Part shown: positions 44,870-53,750 of the stretch, piece after piece | Layout: the number at the start of each line of letters is the position of its first letter | How positions within the stretch are numbered: the first letter of the stretch is position 1 | Source of the DNA: Pseudomonadota bacterium | GTDB taxonomy: Bacteria; Pseudomonadota; Alphaproteobacteria; Rhizobiales; Rhizobiaceae | Assembly: GCA_023451735.1 (NCBI GenBank) | Contig: JAEXYH010000096.1 | Span: 165,600-229,599, forward strand | Direction: 5' to 3' | DNA: 64,000 nt | Notes under the pieces: model-generated | Told to the model about the DNA's origin: nothing | The model's database searches: none | What the model saw: only the letters and a program-made list of their open reading frames with translations | Made by a program: the position numbers and the translations under genes

Positions 44870-45373
44870 CTACTGTTTCTTTCGAAAGGAATCGAGCGAA
44901 ACGACCGAACCTTCCTTCTTTTCCTCGCCTGCATCCTTTGCGGGCTCGGCTGGCTTGGCTGCGGCCTCAACCGGGATCGCTGTGATCTCTGCGGAGGCTT
45001 CCTCTTCCTCGGCCAGCGGAACTTCGAACTCCAGTTCGAAATTAACTGACGGATCATAGAAACCGCGGATGGCGTTGAAGGGAATGACCAGGCGTTCAGG
45101 CGTGTCGGAGAAGGAAAGGCCGATCTCGAACTGCGTGTCTGTGATCTTCAGATCCCAGAACTGGTGCTGAACGACGATCGTCATCTGTTCGTTGTACTTC
45201 GCCTTCAGGTGCTGCGAGATGCGCACACCAGGTGCCCCGGTCAGGAAGGTGATGAAGAAATGATGGTCACCGGGAAGGCGGCCCGTCGCTGCGACTTCGG
45301 TGAGGACCTTCCGAATGACGCCTCTCAGCGCATCCTGTGCCAGAATATCGTAACGGATATGATCCTGAGCCAT
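44870..45373 (-). CDS. sspB: SspB, ClpXP adaptor for tmRNA-tagged proteins
   Basis: 167 residues. The folded part (1-120) carries YDILAQDALRGVIRKVLTEVA, DHHFFITFLTGAPGVRISQHL and FEIGLSFSDTPERLVIPFNAIRGFYDPSVNFELEF, the alphaproteobacterial SspB core that binds the ssrA tag. An acidic Ala/Glu linker (120-150) ends in the ClpX-binding tail GSVVSLDSFRKKQ. The tmRNA gene lies about 130 bases upstream on the same strand, so tag maker and tag reader are adjacent. Confidence 0.93.
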   Translation of the reverse strand: MAQDHIRYDILAQDALRGVIRKVLTEVAATGRLPGDHHFFITFLTGAPGVRISQHLKAKYNEQMTIVVQHQFWDLKITDTQFEIGLSFSDTPERLVIPFNAIRGFYDPSVNFELEFEVPLAEEEEASAEITAIPVEAAAKPAEPAKDAGEEKKEGSVVSLDSFRKKQ

Positions 45374-45430
45374 GCGGTCCTGTCTTTCCCTGTTTACGTC
45401 TTTTAGTAAGACGCGTTATGCCATGCCATT

Positions 45431-45458
45431 TCGACGGGCGAAAGTCCCGAACCGTCGA
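45431..45458 (-). terminator. hairpin downstream of ssrA
   Basis: Inverted repeat TCGACGG (45431-45437) / CCGTCGA (45452-45458) between the tmRNA 3' region and sspB. It lacks a T-tract, so it may be a processing structure instead. Confidence 0.35.
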
Positions 45459-45504
45459 GTCAGTTCATGATTGTATTCCAGGAGAAAGGGAAGGTGAAGG
45501 CTTC

Positions 45505-45825
45505 TGTTGCCAGGTGCCTTCGGACCCCGCCTTACGGGGCTAACCGTAAGGACTTAGTTCGGATTTCCCGCACCGCCATTAGGCAGCGAGAGCATAACCC
45601 TTAGCGTTGTTGTCATTTGCAACTACACTTGTGACCCGATAACGGCGGTATCATGCCGAGCAAAAGTTCGATCTTTACACCCTTGTCGATCCTATTTCGC
45701 CCCCATCATAAAATGGCCTGATGATGCCATCTTGTGGTGGAGGCGCCGGGTACCGCCCCCGGGTCCAATAGGTTTATTACACCGACCGTTTATCGCCATA
45801 TCCGGACCGAAGCCCGGCACGGGTG
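45505..45825 (-). ncRNA. ssrA: tmRNA, circularly permuted two-piece type
   Basis: Read on the minus strand. The acceptor piece comes first and ends in CGCCTCC-ACCA (CCA end at 45735). After a spacer of about 30 bases (45705-45734) the coding piece begins with GGGGGCG at 45704, which pairs with CGCCTCC to make the 7-bp tRNA-like acceptor stem (one G-T). The tag frame at complement 45579-45620 reads ANDNNAKGYALAA then TAA, an ssrA tag of rhizobial type. Near the two outer ends CTTCGG and CCGAAG can pair, joining the pieces. The exact outer ends are estimated. tmRNA with SmpB frees stalled ribosomes and marks the product for proteolysis. Confidence 0.92.
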
Positions 45826-45985
45826 ATATAGGTGTTTGTGCGCCCGTTGAAAAGAGGTCTTGTCATATTGGTGTGACGATCGTGAAAAGCCGGGGAAAGC
45901 GGTTTTGCGTCACCGGGAGGTGATTGGTGTATGGCCGGCATGCTATTATGTAGGTCATAAATTCAGGAATCGGCGGCCAGCACCC

Positions 45986-46780
45986 ATGAAGCAGTATCTC
46001 GACCTTCTCCAGCATGTGATGGAAACCGGGACCGATCGCGGTGACCGTACCGGCACAGGCACGCGCTCCGTCTTCGGATATCAGATGCGTTTCGATCTGT
46101 CGGAGGGTTTTCCCGTCCTGACAACGAAGAAGTTGCACCTCAAGTCGATCATTCACGAACTTCTGTGGTTCCTGCAGGGCGACACGAATATCGCCTATCT
46201 GAAAGAGAATGGTGTCCGCATCTGGGATGAATGGGCCGACGAGAACGGTGATCTCGGCCCGGTCTATGGCTATCAGTGGCGTTCCTGGCCGAAGCCTGCT
46301 GGCGGGCATGTGGACCAGATTGCGCAACTGATCGAGGGGCTGAAGACCAATCCGAATTCTCGCCGCCACATCGTTTCGGCCTGGAACCCCGCGCAGGTGG
46401 ACGACATGGCGCTGCCGCCGTGCCACTGCCTGTTCCAGTTCTATGTTGCCGATGGAAAGCTCTCCTGTCAGCTCTATCAGCGCTCCGCTGATATCTTTCT
46501 CGGCGTGCCGTTCAATATTGCGTCTTACGCCTTGCTGACGATGATGGTGGCCCAGGTGGTCGGGCTTAAGCCCGGCGAATTCGTTCACACGTTCGGTGAC
46601 GCGCATATCTATGCGAACCACGTCGAACAGGCGAAGCTTCAGATGACCCGCGATCCAAAACCGCTGCCGACGATGAAGATCAATCCGGAAATCAAGGATA
46701 TCTTCGGGTTCAGGTTCGAGGATTTCGAACTCGAGAACTACGTTGCCGACGCACATATCAAAGCCGCGGTGGCCGTGTAA
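45986..46780 (+). CDS. thyA: thymidylate synthase
   Basis: Makes dTMP from dUMP using methylene-tetrahydrofolate. 264 residues, the same length as E. coli ThyA. Seen: DRTGTGTRSVFGYQMRFDL, IHELLWFLQGDTNIAYL, YGYQWRSWP, catalytic Cys146 in LPPCHCLFQFYV, QRSADIFLGVPFNIASYALL and HIYANHVEQ. ATG at 45986; the frame before it runs into the tmRNA promoter region and is not used. It overlaps folA by one base, coupling folate use and regeneration. Confidence 0.97.
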   Translation: MKQYLDLLQHVMETGTDRGDRTGTGTRSVFGYQMRFDLSEGFPVLTTKKLHLKSIIHELLWFLQGDTNIAYLKENGVRIWDEWADENGDLGPVYGYQWRSWPKPAGGHVDQIAQLIEGLKTNPNSRRHIVSAWNPAQVDDMALPPCHCLFQFYVADGKLSCQLYQRSADIFLGVPFNIASYALLTMMVAQVVGLKPGEFVHTFGDAHIYANHVEQAKLQMTRDPKPLPTMKINPEIKDIFGFRFEDFELENYVADAHIKAAVAV

Positions 46781-47310
46781 TGGCGCGGATTCCGCTTGCC
46801 ATCGTCGTTGCCGTCTCCCGCAACGGCGTGATCGGTCGCGATGGCGACATGCCATGGAAGCTTTCGACCGATCTGAAGCGTTTCAAGGCAATGACTCTCG
46901 GCAAGCCCATGATCGTCGGTCGCAAAACACTGGATTCATTCGGCGGTAAACCGCTTCCGGGTCGCCCTCACGTTGTGGTGACACGAGACGTGTCCCGCAA
47001 AATCGAAGGGGCGCAGACAGCCGGCTCCCTGGAGGAGGCAATCGATAAGGCTGAGGCAATCGCGCTGGATATCGGTGCGGACGAAATCGGTATCCTCGGA
47101 GGAGGCCAAATTTATCAGCAGGCGATCGGCGTTGCCGATATGTTATACATAACGCATGTCGAGGCAGACATTCCGGACGGTGACACGGTCTTTCCGGATA
47201 TCGATTCTGAAATCTTCGAGAAGGTGTCCGAGGAAGCGGTTCCTGCTGGAGAGAAGGACAATTACGCCACGCGTTTCGCCGTCTACCGCCGGAAAATTGC
47301 GGCAAACTGA
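46780..47310 (+). CDS. folA: dihydrofolate reductase
   Basis: NADPH-dependent reduction of dihydrofolate produced by ThyA. 176 residues. Seen: LAIVVAVSRNGVIGRDGDMPWKLSTDLKRFKAMTLGKPMIVGRKTLDSF with the catalytic Asp region (GDMPWKL), RPHVVVTRD and GGGQIYQQAI. The ATG overlaps the thyA stop (TAATG), so translation is coupled. Confidence 0.96.
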   Translation: MARIPLAIVVAVSRNGVIGRDGDMPWKLSTDLKRFKAMTLGKPMIVGRKTLDSFGGKPLPGRPHVVVTRDVSRKIEGAQTAGSLEEAIDKAEAIALDIGADEIGILGGGQIYQQAIGVADMLYITHVEADIPDGDTVFPDIDSEIFEKVSEEAVPAGEKDNYATRFAVYRRKIAAN

Positions 47311-47351
47311 AACATTTCGTTACCGTTGACTTGGAAGTTATTGAACTCGCG

Positions 47352-47380
47352 TTGAAAGCGGAGCTTCTGATACCTATAAC
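47352..47380 (+). promoter_or_regulatory. predicted promoter for hflKC-degP
   Basis: TTGAAA (47352-47357) - 17 bases - TATAAC (47375-47380), a good match to a vegetative promoter, about 70 bases before hflK. Confidence 0.5.
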
Positions 47381-47451
47381 GGGCGGGAACCCTTGCTGCT
47401 CTTCGATGAGTTGCGGCGCGAGGGAAGGGAGACACTTACAAAGAGGTTTTG

Positions 47452-48567
47452 ATGCCCTGGAGCAATCAGAATGGCGGCGGCGGCCCATGGGGCGGCGGCG
47501 GCGGTGGCGGCAACAATCAAGGTCCATGGGGACAGGGACCAAACCGGCCACGCGGTAATGGCGGTGGCAGCGGCAACGGTGGCCCGCCCGATATCGAGGA
47601 CATCATCCGACGCAGTCAGGATCGGCTGAAGGGTATCGTGCCCGGTGGCTTCAACGGTGGTGCGATGGTTATCGTGCTGCTCGTCGTGGCGGCTTTCCTG
47701 GTTTTCCAGTCGATCTACACGGTGCAGCCGGACGAACGCGGCGTCGAACTCCGGTTCGGCAAGCCCAAGGAAGAAGTGTCCATGCCGGGCCTGCACTTCC
47801 ATCTCTGGCCGCTTGAAACGGTCGAGATCGTCAAGGTCACGGAACAGCAGCAGAATATCGGTGCTCCGAGGGGGTCGAATTCAAATGCCGGCTGGATGCT
47901 GACCGGCGACCAGAACATCGTCAACGTACAGTTCTCGGTCCTGTTCACCGTTACCGATCCGAAGTCCTATCTTTTCAATCTCGAGACGCCGGCAGCAACG
48001 CTGCAGCAAGTCGCGGAAAGCGCCATGCGTGAAGTCGTCGGACGCCGTCCGGCGCAGGACATCTTCCGCGATAATCGTGAAGGGATTTCGACGGAGGTCC
48101 GCAACATCATCCAGGGCACGATGGATACCTACGGTTCAGGTATCGCCATCAATGCCGTGCCGATCGAGGACGCGGCACCGCCGCGTGAAGTGGCCGATGC
48201 CTTCGAAGAAGTGCAGCGCGCCGAGCAGGACGAGGATCGTTTCGTAGAAGAAGCGAACCAGTATGCCAACCAGAAGCTCGGTCAGGCTCGCGGTCAGGCG
48301 GCACAGGTCCGGGAAGAGGCTGCGGCCTATAAGGACCGGGTCGTCAACGAGGCACAGGGTGAGGCCCAGCGCTTCGTCTCGATCTACAACGAATATGCCA
48401 ATGCGCCGGACGTAACGCGTCGCCGCATCTTCCTCGAAACGATGGAGACGGTACTGAAGTCGTCCAACAAGATCATCATGGATGGTCAGCAGCAGGGCGC
48501 GGTTCCTTATCTGCCGCTCAATGAGATGCTCCGCAATCCGGCCACGCAGCAGGGAGGCAGCCGATGA
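47452..48567 (+). CDS. hflK: FtsH protease modulator HflK
   Basis: SPFH-domain membrane protein that with HflC forms the cage around FtsH. 371 residues. Cytoplasmic Gly/Asn/Pro-rich N-terminus, one membrane helix (about 71-90), SPFH domain (YTVQPDERGVELRFGKPKEEVSMPGLHF), a long helical region (VQRAEQDEDRFVEEANQYANQKL) and C-terminal strand. ATG 47452 follows AGAGG; TTG 47449 is in frame but less likely. Overlaps hflC by four bases. Confidence 0.95.
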   Translation: MPWSNQNGGGGPWGGGGGGGNNQGPWGQGPNRPRGNGGGSGNGGPPDIEDIIRRSQDRLKGIVPGGFNGGAMVIVLLVVAAFLVFQSIYTVQPDERGVELRFGKPKEEVSMPGLHFHLWPLETVEIVKVTEQQQNIGAPRGSNSNAGWMLTGDQNIVNVQFSVLFTVTDPKSYLFNLETPAATLQQVAESAMREVVGRRPAQDIFRDNREGISTEVRNIIQGTMDTYGSGIAINAVPIEDAAPPREVADAFEEVQRAEQDEDRFVEEANQYANQKLGQARGQAAQVREEAAAYKDRVVNEAQGEAQRFVSIYNEYANAPDVTRRRIFLETMETVLKSSNKIIMDGQQQGAVPYLPLNEMLRNPATQQGGSR

Positions 48568-49499
48568 TTTCCAACCGACTGCCAGCCATTCTCATCGGCC
48601 TCGCCGTCATTCTTTTCCTCGTCTACTCTTCGGTATTCGTGGTGAACGAGCGCGAACAGGCCATCGTCGTCCGTTTCGGTGAAATCCAGGACGTGAAACA
48701 GGAGCCCGGCATCTATTTCAAGCTGCCGTTCGCCTTCATGGACGCCGATCGCGTTCAGTATGTCGAAGACCGCGCCTTGCGCTTCGATCTGGACAATATC
48801 CGTGTTCAGGTTCGGGGTGGTGCGTTCTACGAAGTCGATGCCTTCGTGGTCTACGCGATCACGGATCCGCGTCGCTTCCGCGAAACCGTTTCGGGTGACC
48901 GGGAATCGGCTGAATCCCGTCTCAGCACCCGTCTCGACGCGGCCTTGCGCCGGGTCTACGGTCTGCGCAATTTCAGTGCCGCGCTTTCCGATGAACGCGT
49001 CTCCATGATGCAGGAAGTTCGGGCCGACCTGAATGGCGCTGCCGAAAGCCTTGGTCTTTCGATCCGTGACGTTCGTATTCGCCGTACCGACCTGACGCAG
49101 GAAGTCTCGCAGCAGACCTTCCAGCGCATGCGGGCAGAGCGTCTTGCCGAAGCCGAACTGATCCGCGCCCGCGGTAACGAAGCCGGTCAGCGTCGCCGGG
49201 CTATCGCCGACCGCCAGGTCGTCGAATTCGTATCGGAAGCGCAGAGGGATTCGGAAATCCTGCGCGGTGAAGGTGATGCCGAGCGCAACCGCATCTTTGC
49301 GGAAGCGTTCCAGCGCGATCCGAGCTTCTTCGAGTTCTATCGCTCGATGCGGGCTTACGTCTCTGCGCTTGGAGACAGCAATACGACAATGGTGCTTTCG
49401 CCTGACTCGGATTTCTTCAAATTCTTCGAGACGCCTAACGGGGCTTCTGCTCCACCGGCTGGAGCAACTGCTCCAACTCAGCCGGCACCGGCAAATTGA
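48564..49499 (+). CDS. hflC: FtsH protease modulator HflC
   Basis: 311 residues. N-terminal membrane helix (LIGLAVILFLVYSSVFVV), SPFH domain (NEREQAIVVRFGEIQDVKQEPGIYFKLPF), helical segment (RMRAERLAEAELIRARGNEAGQRRRAIADRQV) and a short Pro/Ala-rich tail. Start ATG overlaps the hflK stop (ATGA). The pair regulates membrane protein turnover by FtsH. Confidence 0.96.
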   Translation: MISNRLPAILIGLAVILFLVYSSVFVVNEREQAIVVRFGEIQDVKQEPGIYFKLPFAFMDADRVQYVEDRALRFDLDNIRVQVRGGAFYEVDAFVVYAITDPRRFRETVSGDRESAESRLSTRLDAALRRVYGLRNFSAALSDERVSMMQEVRADLNGAAESLGLSIRDVRIRRTDLTQEVSQQTFQRMRAERLAEAELIRARGNEAGQRRRAIADRQVVEFVSEAQRDSEILRGEGDAERNRIFAEAFQRDPSFFEFYRSMRAYVSALGDSNTTMVLSPDSDFFKFFETPNGASAPPAGATAPTQPAPAN

Positions 49500-49509
49500 A
49501 CCGATAATG

Positions 49510-49535
49510 AAAAGGGCGGCTTTGGCCGCCCTTTT
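49510..49535 (+). terminator. intrinsic terminator after hflC
   Basis: Stem AAAAGGGCGGC / GCCGCCCTTTT around a TTTG loop; T-run at the 3' side. Confidence 0.85.
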
Positions 49536-49705
49536 CATGTTTTATGTGCAGAGGGTAGGCCTCCTCACGAAAAGGTAATTTCCCGCCGAACCATTCCACC
49601 CTATTCTTTGCCGAAACTCTGCCCGATTCAGCCGTTCCAATGAGCAGCTCGACAAGGCTCGCATTCTGCGGGCAGTGCAGACAGTCCAAAATGCGAGGAG
49701 GCCAG

Positions 49706-51355
49706 ATGGCTCAGCAGGTTCTATCGTCCTGGAAGCGCTTTGCCGCGGGAGGGATTGCTCTGGCCGTTGCCGCCGCTCCCATGTCCAGCTGGGCTCAGAC
49801 GCAGCCTAATGCCCAGACGCCGGCTCAGGCTCCGTCGACGCCCTCCCAGTCACGACCAAGCGCGCCGGGCGGTATGCTGCCTGCGCCTGCACCGCCGTCG
49901 ACATCCTTCAATCCGCCGCCATCCCCTGGAGCAGGCGTCGCGCCTGCCGGCCCGGCCTCGATCGCCGATCTTTCCGAGGGACTGCTCGATGCGGTCGTGA
50001 ATATTTCCACGTCGCAAAGCGTCAAGAACTCCGGCAATGGCCCGCAGCAGCCGCAAATCCAGGAAGGTTCTCCTTTCCAGGAGTTCTTCGACGACTTTTT
50101 CGACGGGGAGGGCGGTCAGCAGGGTAATCAGAAGGTCTCTTCGCTCGGCTCAGGCTTCGTCATTGATTCGTCCGGCTATGTGGTGACGAACAACCACGTC
50201 ATCGAAGGCGCGGATGACATCGAGGTGGTGTTCCCCAACGGTTCCAAGCTCAAGGCAACCTTGATCGGGACCGATACCAAGACCGATCTTTCGGTGTTGA
50301 AGGTGGAGCCAAAATCGCCGTTGAAGGCAGTACCCTTCGGGGATTCGCGCCGCATGCGCATCGGCGACTGGGTGATGGCGATCGGCAACCCGTTCGGGCT
50401 TGGCGGATCGGTTACGCTCGGCATCATTTCGGCGCGGGGCCGTAATATCAACGCCGGCCCCTACGACAACTTCATCCAGACAGATGCTGCTATCAACAAG
50501 GGCAATTCCGGCGGGCCGCTGTTCAACATGCGTGGGGAAGTGATTGGCATCAATACGGCCATCATCTCGCCCTCGGGTGGTTCGATCGGTATCGGTTTCG
50601 CTGTGCCGACGGAGATTGCCGAAAATGTCGTGCGCCAGCTTATCGAGTTCGGTGAAACAAGGCGCGGATGGCTTGGCGTTCGCATTCAACCAGTGACCGA
50701 TGAGGTTTCCGATAGCCTTGGGCTCGACCGCGCCAGAGGCGCTCTGGTATCCGGTATCATCAACGATGGACCGATCAAGAACGGTGAGATCAAGGCAGGC
50801 GACGTGATCGTCAGTTTCGACGGCCAGCAAATCAACGAAATGCGTGATCTGCCACGTATCGTTGCCGAAAGCCCGGTCGGCAAGGAGGTTGACGTGGTCA
50901 TTCTCCGCGACGGCAAGGAACAGACCGTCAAGGTTACGCCTGGTCGTCTGGAGGACAGCGTACAGTCCGCGGAGGCCGAAACGGACGAGTTCGATGATAG
51001 CGACGTGCCAAACCCCGATAACGGTGGTGATCAGAGCGCTCAGCAGAGCCAGGACCCGGTCCAGGCCTATGGCATGACGATCGCGGTGCTGGATGAGGAC
51101 CGTCGCAAGAGCTTCGATATCGCCGAAAGCGTCGAGGGCGTGGTGGTGACGGAAGTGGCAGCCGGTTCGCTTGCGGCCGAGAAGGGTGTCAAGCCGGGTG
51201 AGGTCATTGTCGAGGTGGCGCAGGACTTCGTGGAGCAGCCTAGCGATGTCACCAGTAGAATGGATGCACTCAAGGCGGAGGGGCGCAGGAATGCCCATAT
51301 CATGATCGCTGACAAGGCCGGCAATTTGCGCTTCGTTGCAATCCCTCTCGACTGA
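49706..51355 (+). CDS. degP: periplasmic serine protease/chaperone DegP (Do-like)
   Basis: 549 residues from ATG 49706 with GAGGAGG about six bases upstream. Signal peptide (to SSWA-QT), a long Pro/Gln/Ala-rich linker (30-110), trypsin-like domain with His164, Asp194 and Ser268 (GNSGGPLF), PDZ1 (WLGVRIQPVTDEVSDSLGL) and PDZ2 (VVVTEVAAGSLAAEKGVKPGEVI). A charged insert separates the PDZ domains. It degrades or refolds misfolded envelope proteins. A terminator stands between hflC and this gene, so it may also have its own promoter. Confidence 0.94.
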   Translation: MAQQVLSSWKRFAAGGIALAVAAAPMSSWAQTQPNAQTPAQAPSTPSQSRPSAPGGMLPAPAPPSTSFNPPPSPGAGVAPAGPASIADLSEGLLDAVVNISTSQSVKNSGNGPQQPQIQEGSPFQEFFDDFFDGEGGQQGNQKVSSLGSGFVIDSSGYVVTNNHVIEGADDIEVVFPNGSKLKATLIGTDTKTDLSVLKVEPKSPLKAVPFGDSRRMRIGDWVMAIGNPFGLGGSVTLGIISARGRNINAGPYDNFIQTDAAINKGNSGGPLFNMRGEVIGINTAIISPSGGSIGIGFAVPTEIAENVVRQLIEFGETRRGWLGVRIQPVTDEVSDSLGLDRARGALVSGIINDGPIKNGEIKAGDVIVSFDGQQINEMRDLPRIVAESPVGKEVDVVILRDGKEQTVKVTPGRLEDSVQSAEAETDEFDDSDVPNPDNGGDQSAQQSQDPVQAYGMTIAVLDEDRRKSFDIAESVEGVVVTEVAAGSLAAEKGVKPGEVIVEVAQDFVEQPSDVTSRMDALKAEGRRNAHIMIADKAGNLRFVAIPLD

Positions 51356-51363
51356 AGACGAGA

Positions 51364-51942
51364 TCAGGCAGGCCTGCGGGCCTGCCATTCATCCCGAGAA
51401 ATGGCGTAAACGACATGCCGCTTGAGGTGCGGATGGCTGTCGGGTACGCGGGGATGGCTGAAATCCAGGCCGAGTTTCCTTTGCATGCCCAAGCGCTTCA
51501 TGACGTTGGTGGAACGAGCATTGTTTTCGACTGCGAATGACACAACGGTTTCTCGGCCATGCCGAGCGAAAGCGCATTCCAATAGCGCATTCGCCGCTTC
51601 GGTCACATAGCCGTTTCCCCAAAACCGTGTCGCTAAGCGCCAGCCTATCTCGACGGCATCGTTTGCAAATATGCCCGGAAGGTTGGGATGCGAGAGGCCG
51701 CAGAAACCAGCCGGCTCCTGTTTTTCCTTGAGCACAACGGCGTAAAAGCCCAATCCATCCTCCGTCATCATGCCGTTGAGCTTGCCGAGAAAGGCGTCGG
51801 CTTCCTCATGGCTGCGCCGGAACGGAAAAAACTCCATTACCTTAGGATCGGCGTTGATTTCGCGAAACAGGTCACGGTCGGTCGGCAGCCATGTTCCTAG
51901 GATCAGGCGTGGCGTTTCGACGATGGTGACCCGCCGGCTCAT
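51364..51942 (-). CDS. GNAT N-acetyltransferase, RimJ/RimL-like
   Basis: 192 residues. Seen: ETPRLILGTWLPTDRDLFREINADPKVMEFFP at the N-terminus, EIGWRLATRFWGNGYVTEAANALLECAF with the acetyl-CoA pyrophosphate loop, and FAVENNARSTNVMKRLGMQ, the usual RimJ/RimL-type core. Substrate unknown. Its ATG overlaps the serB stop by four bases, so it is translated with serB. Ends convergent with degP. Confidence 0.87.
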   Translation of the reverse strand: MSRRVTIVETPRLILGTWLPTDRDLFREINADPKVMEFFPFRRSHEEADAFLGKLNGMMTEDGLGFYAVVLKEKQEPAGFCGLSHPNLPGIFANDAVEIGWRLATRFWGNGYVTEAANALLECAFARHGRETVVSFAVENNARSTNVMKRLGMQRKLGLDFSHPRVPDSHPHLKRHVVYAISRDEWQARRPA

Positions 51943-52829
51943 TGGCTGACGAAGTCGCTCTTGCGATAACCCTGGATATAAAGAAGGGCAGTCAGGTCGC
52001 TGTGGTCGATGCGCATCTTCGCCTGAGCTGCCACAGTGGGCTTGGCGTGCAGGGCGACACCGGAGCCGGCGATCCCCAGCATGCCAAGGTCGTTGGCACC
52101 GTCGCCTACGGCAATTACGTCGTCCGGCGAGATGCCGAGCTTGGCGGAAATATCTTCCAGCGCATCGATCTTGGCCTGCTTGCCGAGGATCGGTTCGGCG
52201 ACTTCTCCGGTCAGGATACCGTCTTTCTCGAGCAGAATGTTGGCGCGGTTCTCGTCGAAGCCGAGCATGGCTGCGATCCGGCTAGTGAAGACGGTGAAAC
52301 CGCCCGAAACGAGGGCGGCGTAATGCCCCTTCGCCTTCATCGTGGCGATCAGTTCGCGGCCGCCGGATGTCAGCGTGATACGCTTGGCAATCACGTCATC
52401 TACGACCGATATGGGAAGCCCCTTGAGCAAGGCGACGCGTTCGCGAAGAGCGGGCTCGAAGGCGATTTCGCCATTCATTGCACGGGCAGTGATTGCTGCC
52501 ACCTTGTCCTTCAGGCCGACGACATCTGCGAGTTCATCTATGCATTCCTGGCCAATCATGGTGGAATCCATGTCGGCGATCAGGAACTGTTTTCGGCGTG
52601 TTTCCGCCTGCTGGACCACGACATCGATCGGAGCGCCTGCTATCAGCGTACGAAAAGCGGCTTCTGCGTTTGCGATGTCTTCATCGTCATGAAGGGCAAT
52701 GTCGCAGGCGACGCCGTCAGCCAACCAATAAAGCCCGGAGGTCTTCACCGCTGCGGCTGCTTGTTCTGCGAGCGCAGGCGTAAGGATCGGATTTGACGGA
52801 TGGGCAATGAGCGTGGCAACGAAAGCCAT
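51939..52829 (-). CDS. serB: phosphoserine phosphatase
   Basis: HAD-family enzyme for the last step of serine synthesis. 296 residues. N-terminal ACT-like part (MAFVATLIAHPSNPILTPAL), then catalytic DMDST (Asp86, Asp88), ISVVDDVIAKRITLTSGG, LVSGGFTVFTSRIA (motif II) and VGDGANDLGMLGIAGSGVALHAKP (motif IV). The family start MAFVATLI is chosen; its ATG (52829-52827) directly abuts the miaA ATG on the other strand. Longer upstream frame is antisense to miaA. Confidence 0.95.
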   Translation of the reverse strand: MAFVATLIAHPSNPILTPALAEQAAAAVKTSGLYWLADGVACDIALHDDEDIANAEAAFRTLIAGAPIDVVVQQAETRRKQFLIADMDSTMIGQECIDELADVVGLKDKVAAITARAMNGEIAFEPALRERVALLKGLPISVVDDVIAKRITLTSGGRELIATMKAKGHYAALVSGGFTVFTSRIAAMLGFDENRANILLEKDGILTGEVAEPILGKQAKIDALEDISAKLGISPDDVIAVGDGANDLGMLGIAGSGVALHAKPTVAAQAKMRIDHSDLTALLYIQGYRKSDFVSQ

Positions 52830-53750
52830 ATGGAAAACCTTGTGCAAGACATCGACGCGATCCTGATAACCGGGCCAACGGCCAGCGGCAAGTCGGCACT
52901 GGCCGTGCAACTGGCTCATAAGCGAAATGGTGTCGTCATCAATGCCGATAGCATGCAGGTCTACGATACGCTGCGTGTCCTGACGGCAAGGCCTTCGGAG
53001 GACGAGATGGAAGGCATTGCCCATCATCTCTACGGCCATGTGCCCGCGACGACAGCCTATTCTACCGGTGAATGGCTGCGGGACGTAACCTCCCTGCTGC
53101 CGGAAATCCGTGGCCGCGGTCAACTGCCGATCTTCGTTGGCGGTACCGGGCTCTATTTCAAGGCTGTGACCGGTGGATTGTCCGACATGCCGGAGATTCC
53201 TCAGGAAATTCGCTGTGAGGTCCGGCTGAGGCTGAAGGAAGAAGGGCCTGAAGCGCTTCATGCCGAGCTGTCACGCAAGGACGTGGCGGTGGCCGACAGC
53301 CTGGAAACCCGGGACGGACAAAGGATCGTCCGCGCGCTTGAGGTTCTGCAGGCCACAGGCCGATCAATTGCGGAGTTCCAAGGCAAACAGGGGCCGATGA
53401 TTGTCGATCCCAACCGATCGCAGAAGTTTGTCGTGTTGCCGGAACGGGCAGTGCTTCATGATCGCATCAATCGCCGTTTCGAAAAAATGCTGGATCTGGG
53501 GGCAATCGAAGAGGTTCAGGCATTGCTGAATCAGCACCCAGCGGCAGATTTGCCGGTAATGAAAGCGATCGGCGTTCGCGAGATTGCCGAGATGCTTGAA
53601 GGTGCGATGTCTCGAGATGGCGTCATCGAACGTTGTTCGGCCCTGACCCGGCAATATGCAAAACGGCAGATGACTTGGTTCCGCAACCAGATGGATGAAA
53701 GCTGGAGCCGCATCGACGGTTCGCCCGCGTCGGTTCAGTCTTTGTCGTAA
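52830..53750 (+). CDS. miaA: tRNA dimethylallyltransferase
   Basis: Adds the isopentenyl group to A37 of tRNAs reading U-starting codons. 306 residues from ATG 52830. Seen: P-loop GPTASGKS (15-22), NADSMQVYDTLRVLTARPSEDE, HHLYGHVPATTAYSTGEWL, VGGTGLYFKAVTGGLSDMP, and RQYAKRQMTWFRNQMD. An alternative ATG at 52800 would add 10 residues and overlap serB. The last 16 bases overlap the convergent ATPase gene. Confidence 0.95.
   Translation: MENLVQDIDAILITGPTASGKSALAVQLAHKRNGVVINADSMQVYDTLRVLTARPSEDEMEGIAHHLYGHVPATTAYSTGEWLRDVTSLLPEIRGRGQLPIFVGGTGLYFKAVTGGLSDMPEIPQEIRCEVRLRLKEEGPEALHAELSRKDVAVADSLETRDGQRIVRALEVLQATGRSIAEFQGKQGPMIVDPNRSQKFVVLPERAVLHDRINRRFEKMLDLGAIEEVQALLNQHPAADLPVMKAIGVREIAEMLEGAMSRDGVIERCSALTRQYAKRQMTWFRNQMDESWSRIDGSPASVQSLS

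Noticed and set aside
45732..45923. 63-codon plus-strand frame in the gap before thyA
   Set aside because: It runs across the acceptor piece of the tmRNA gene; the structural RNA explains the sequence.
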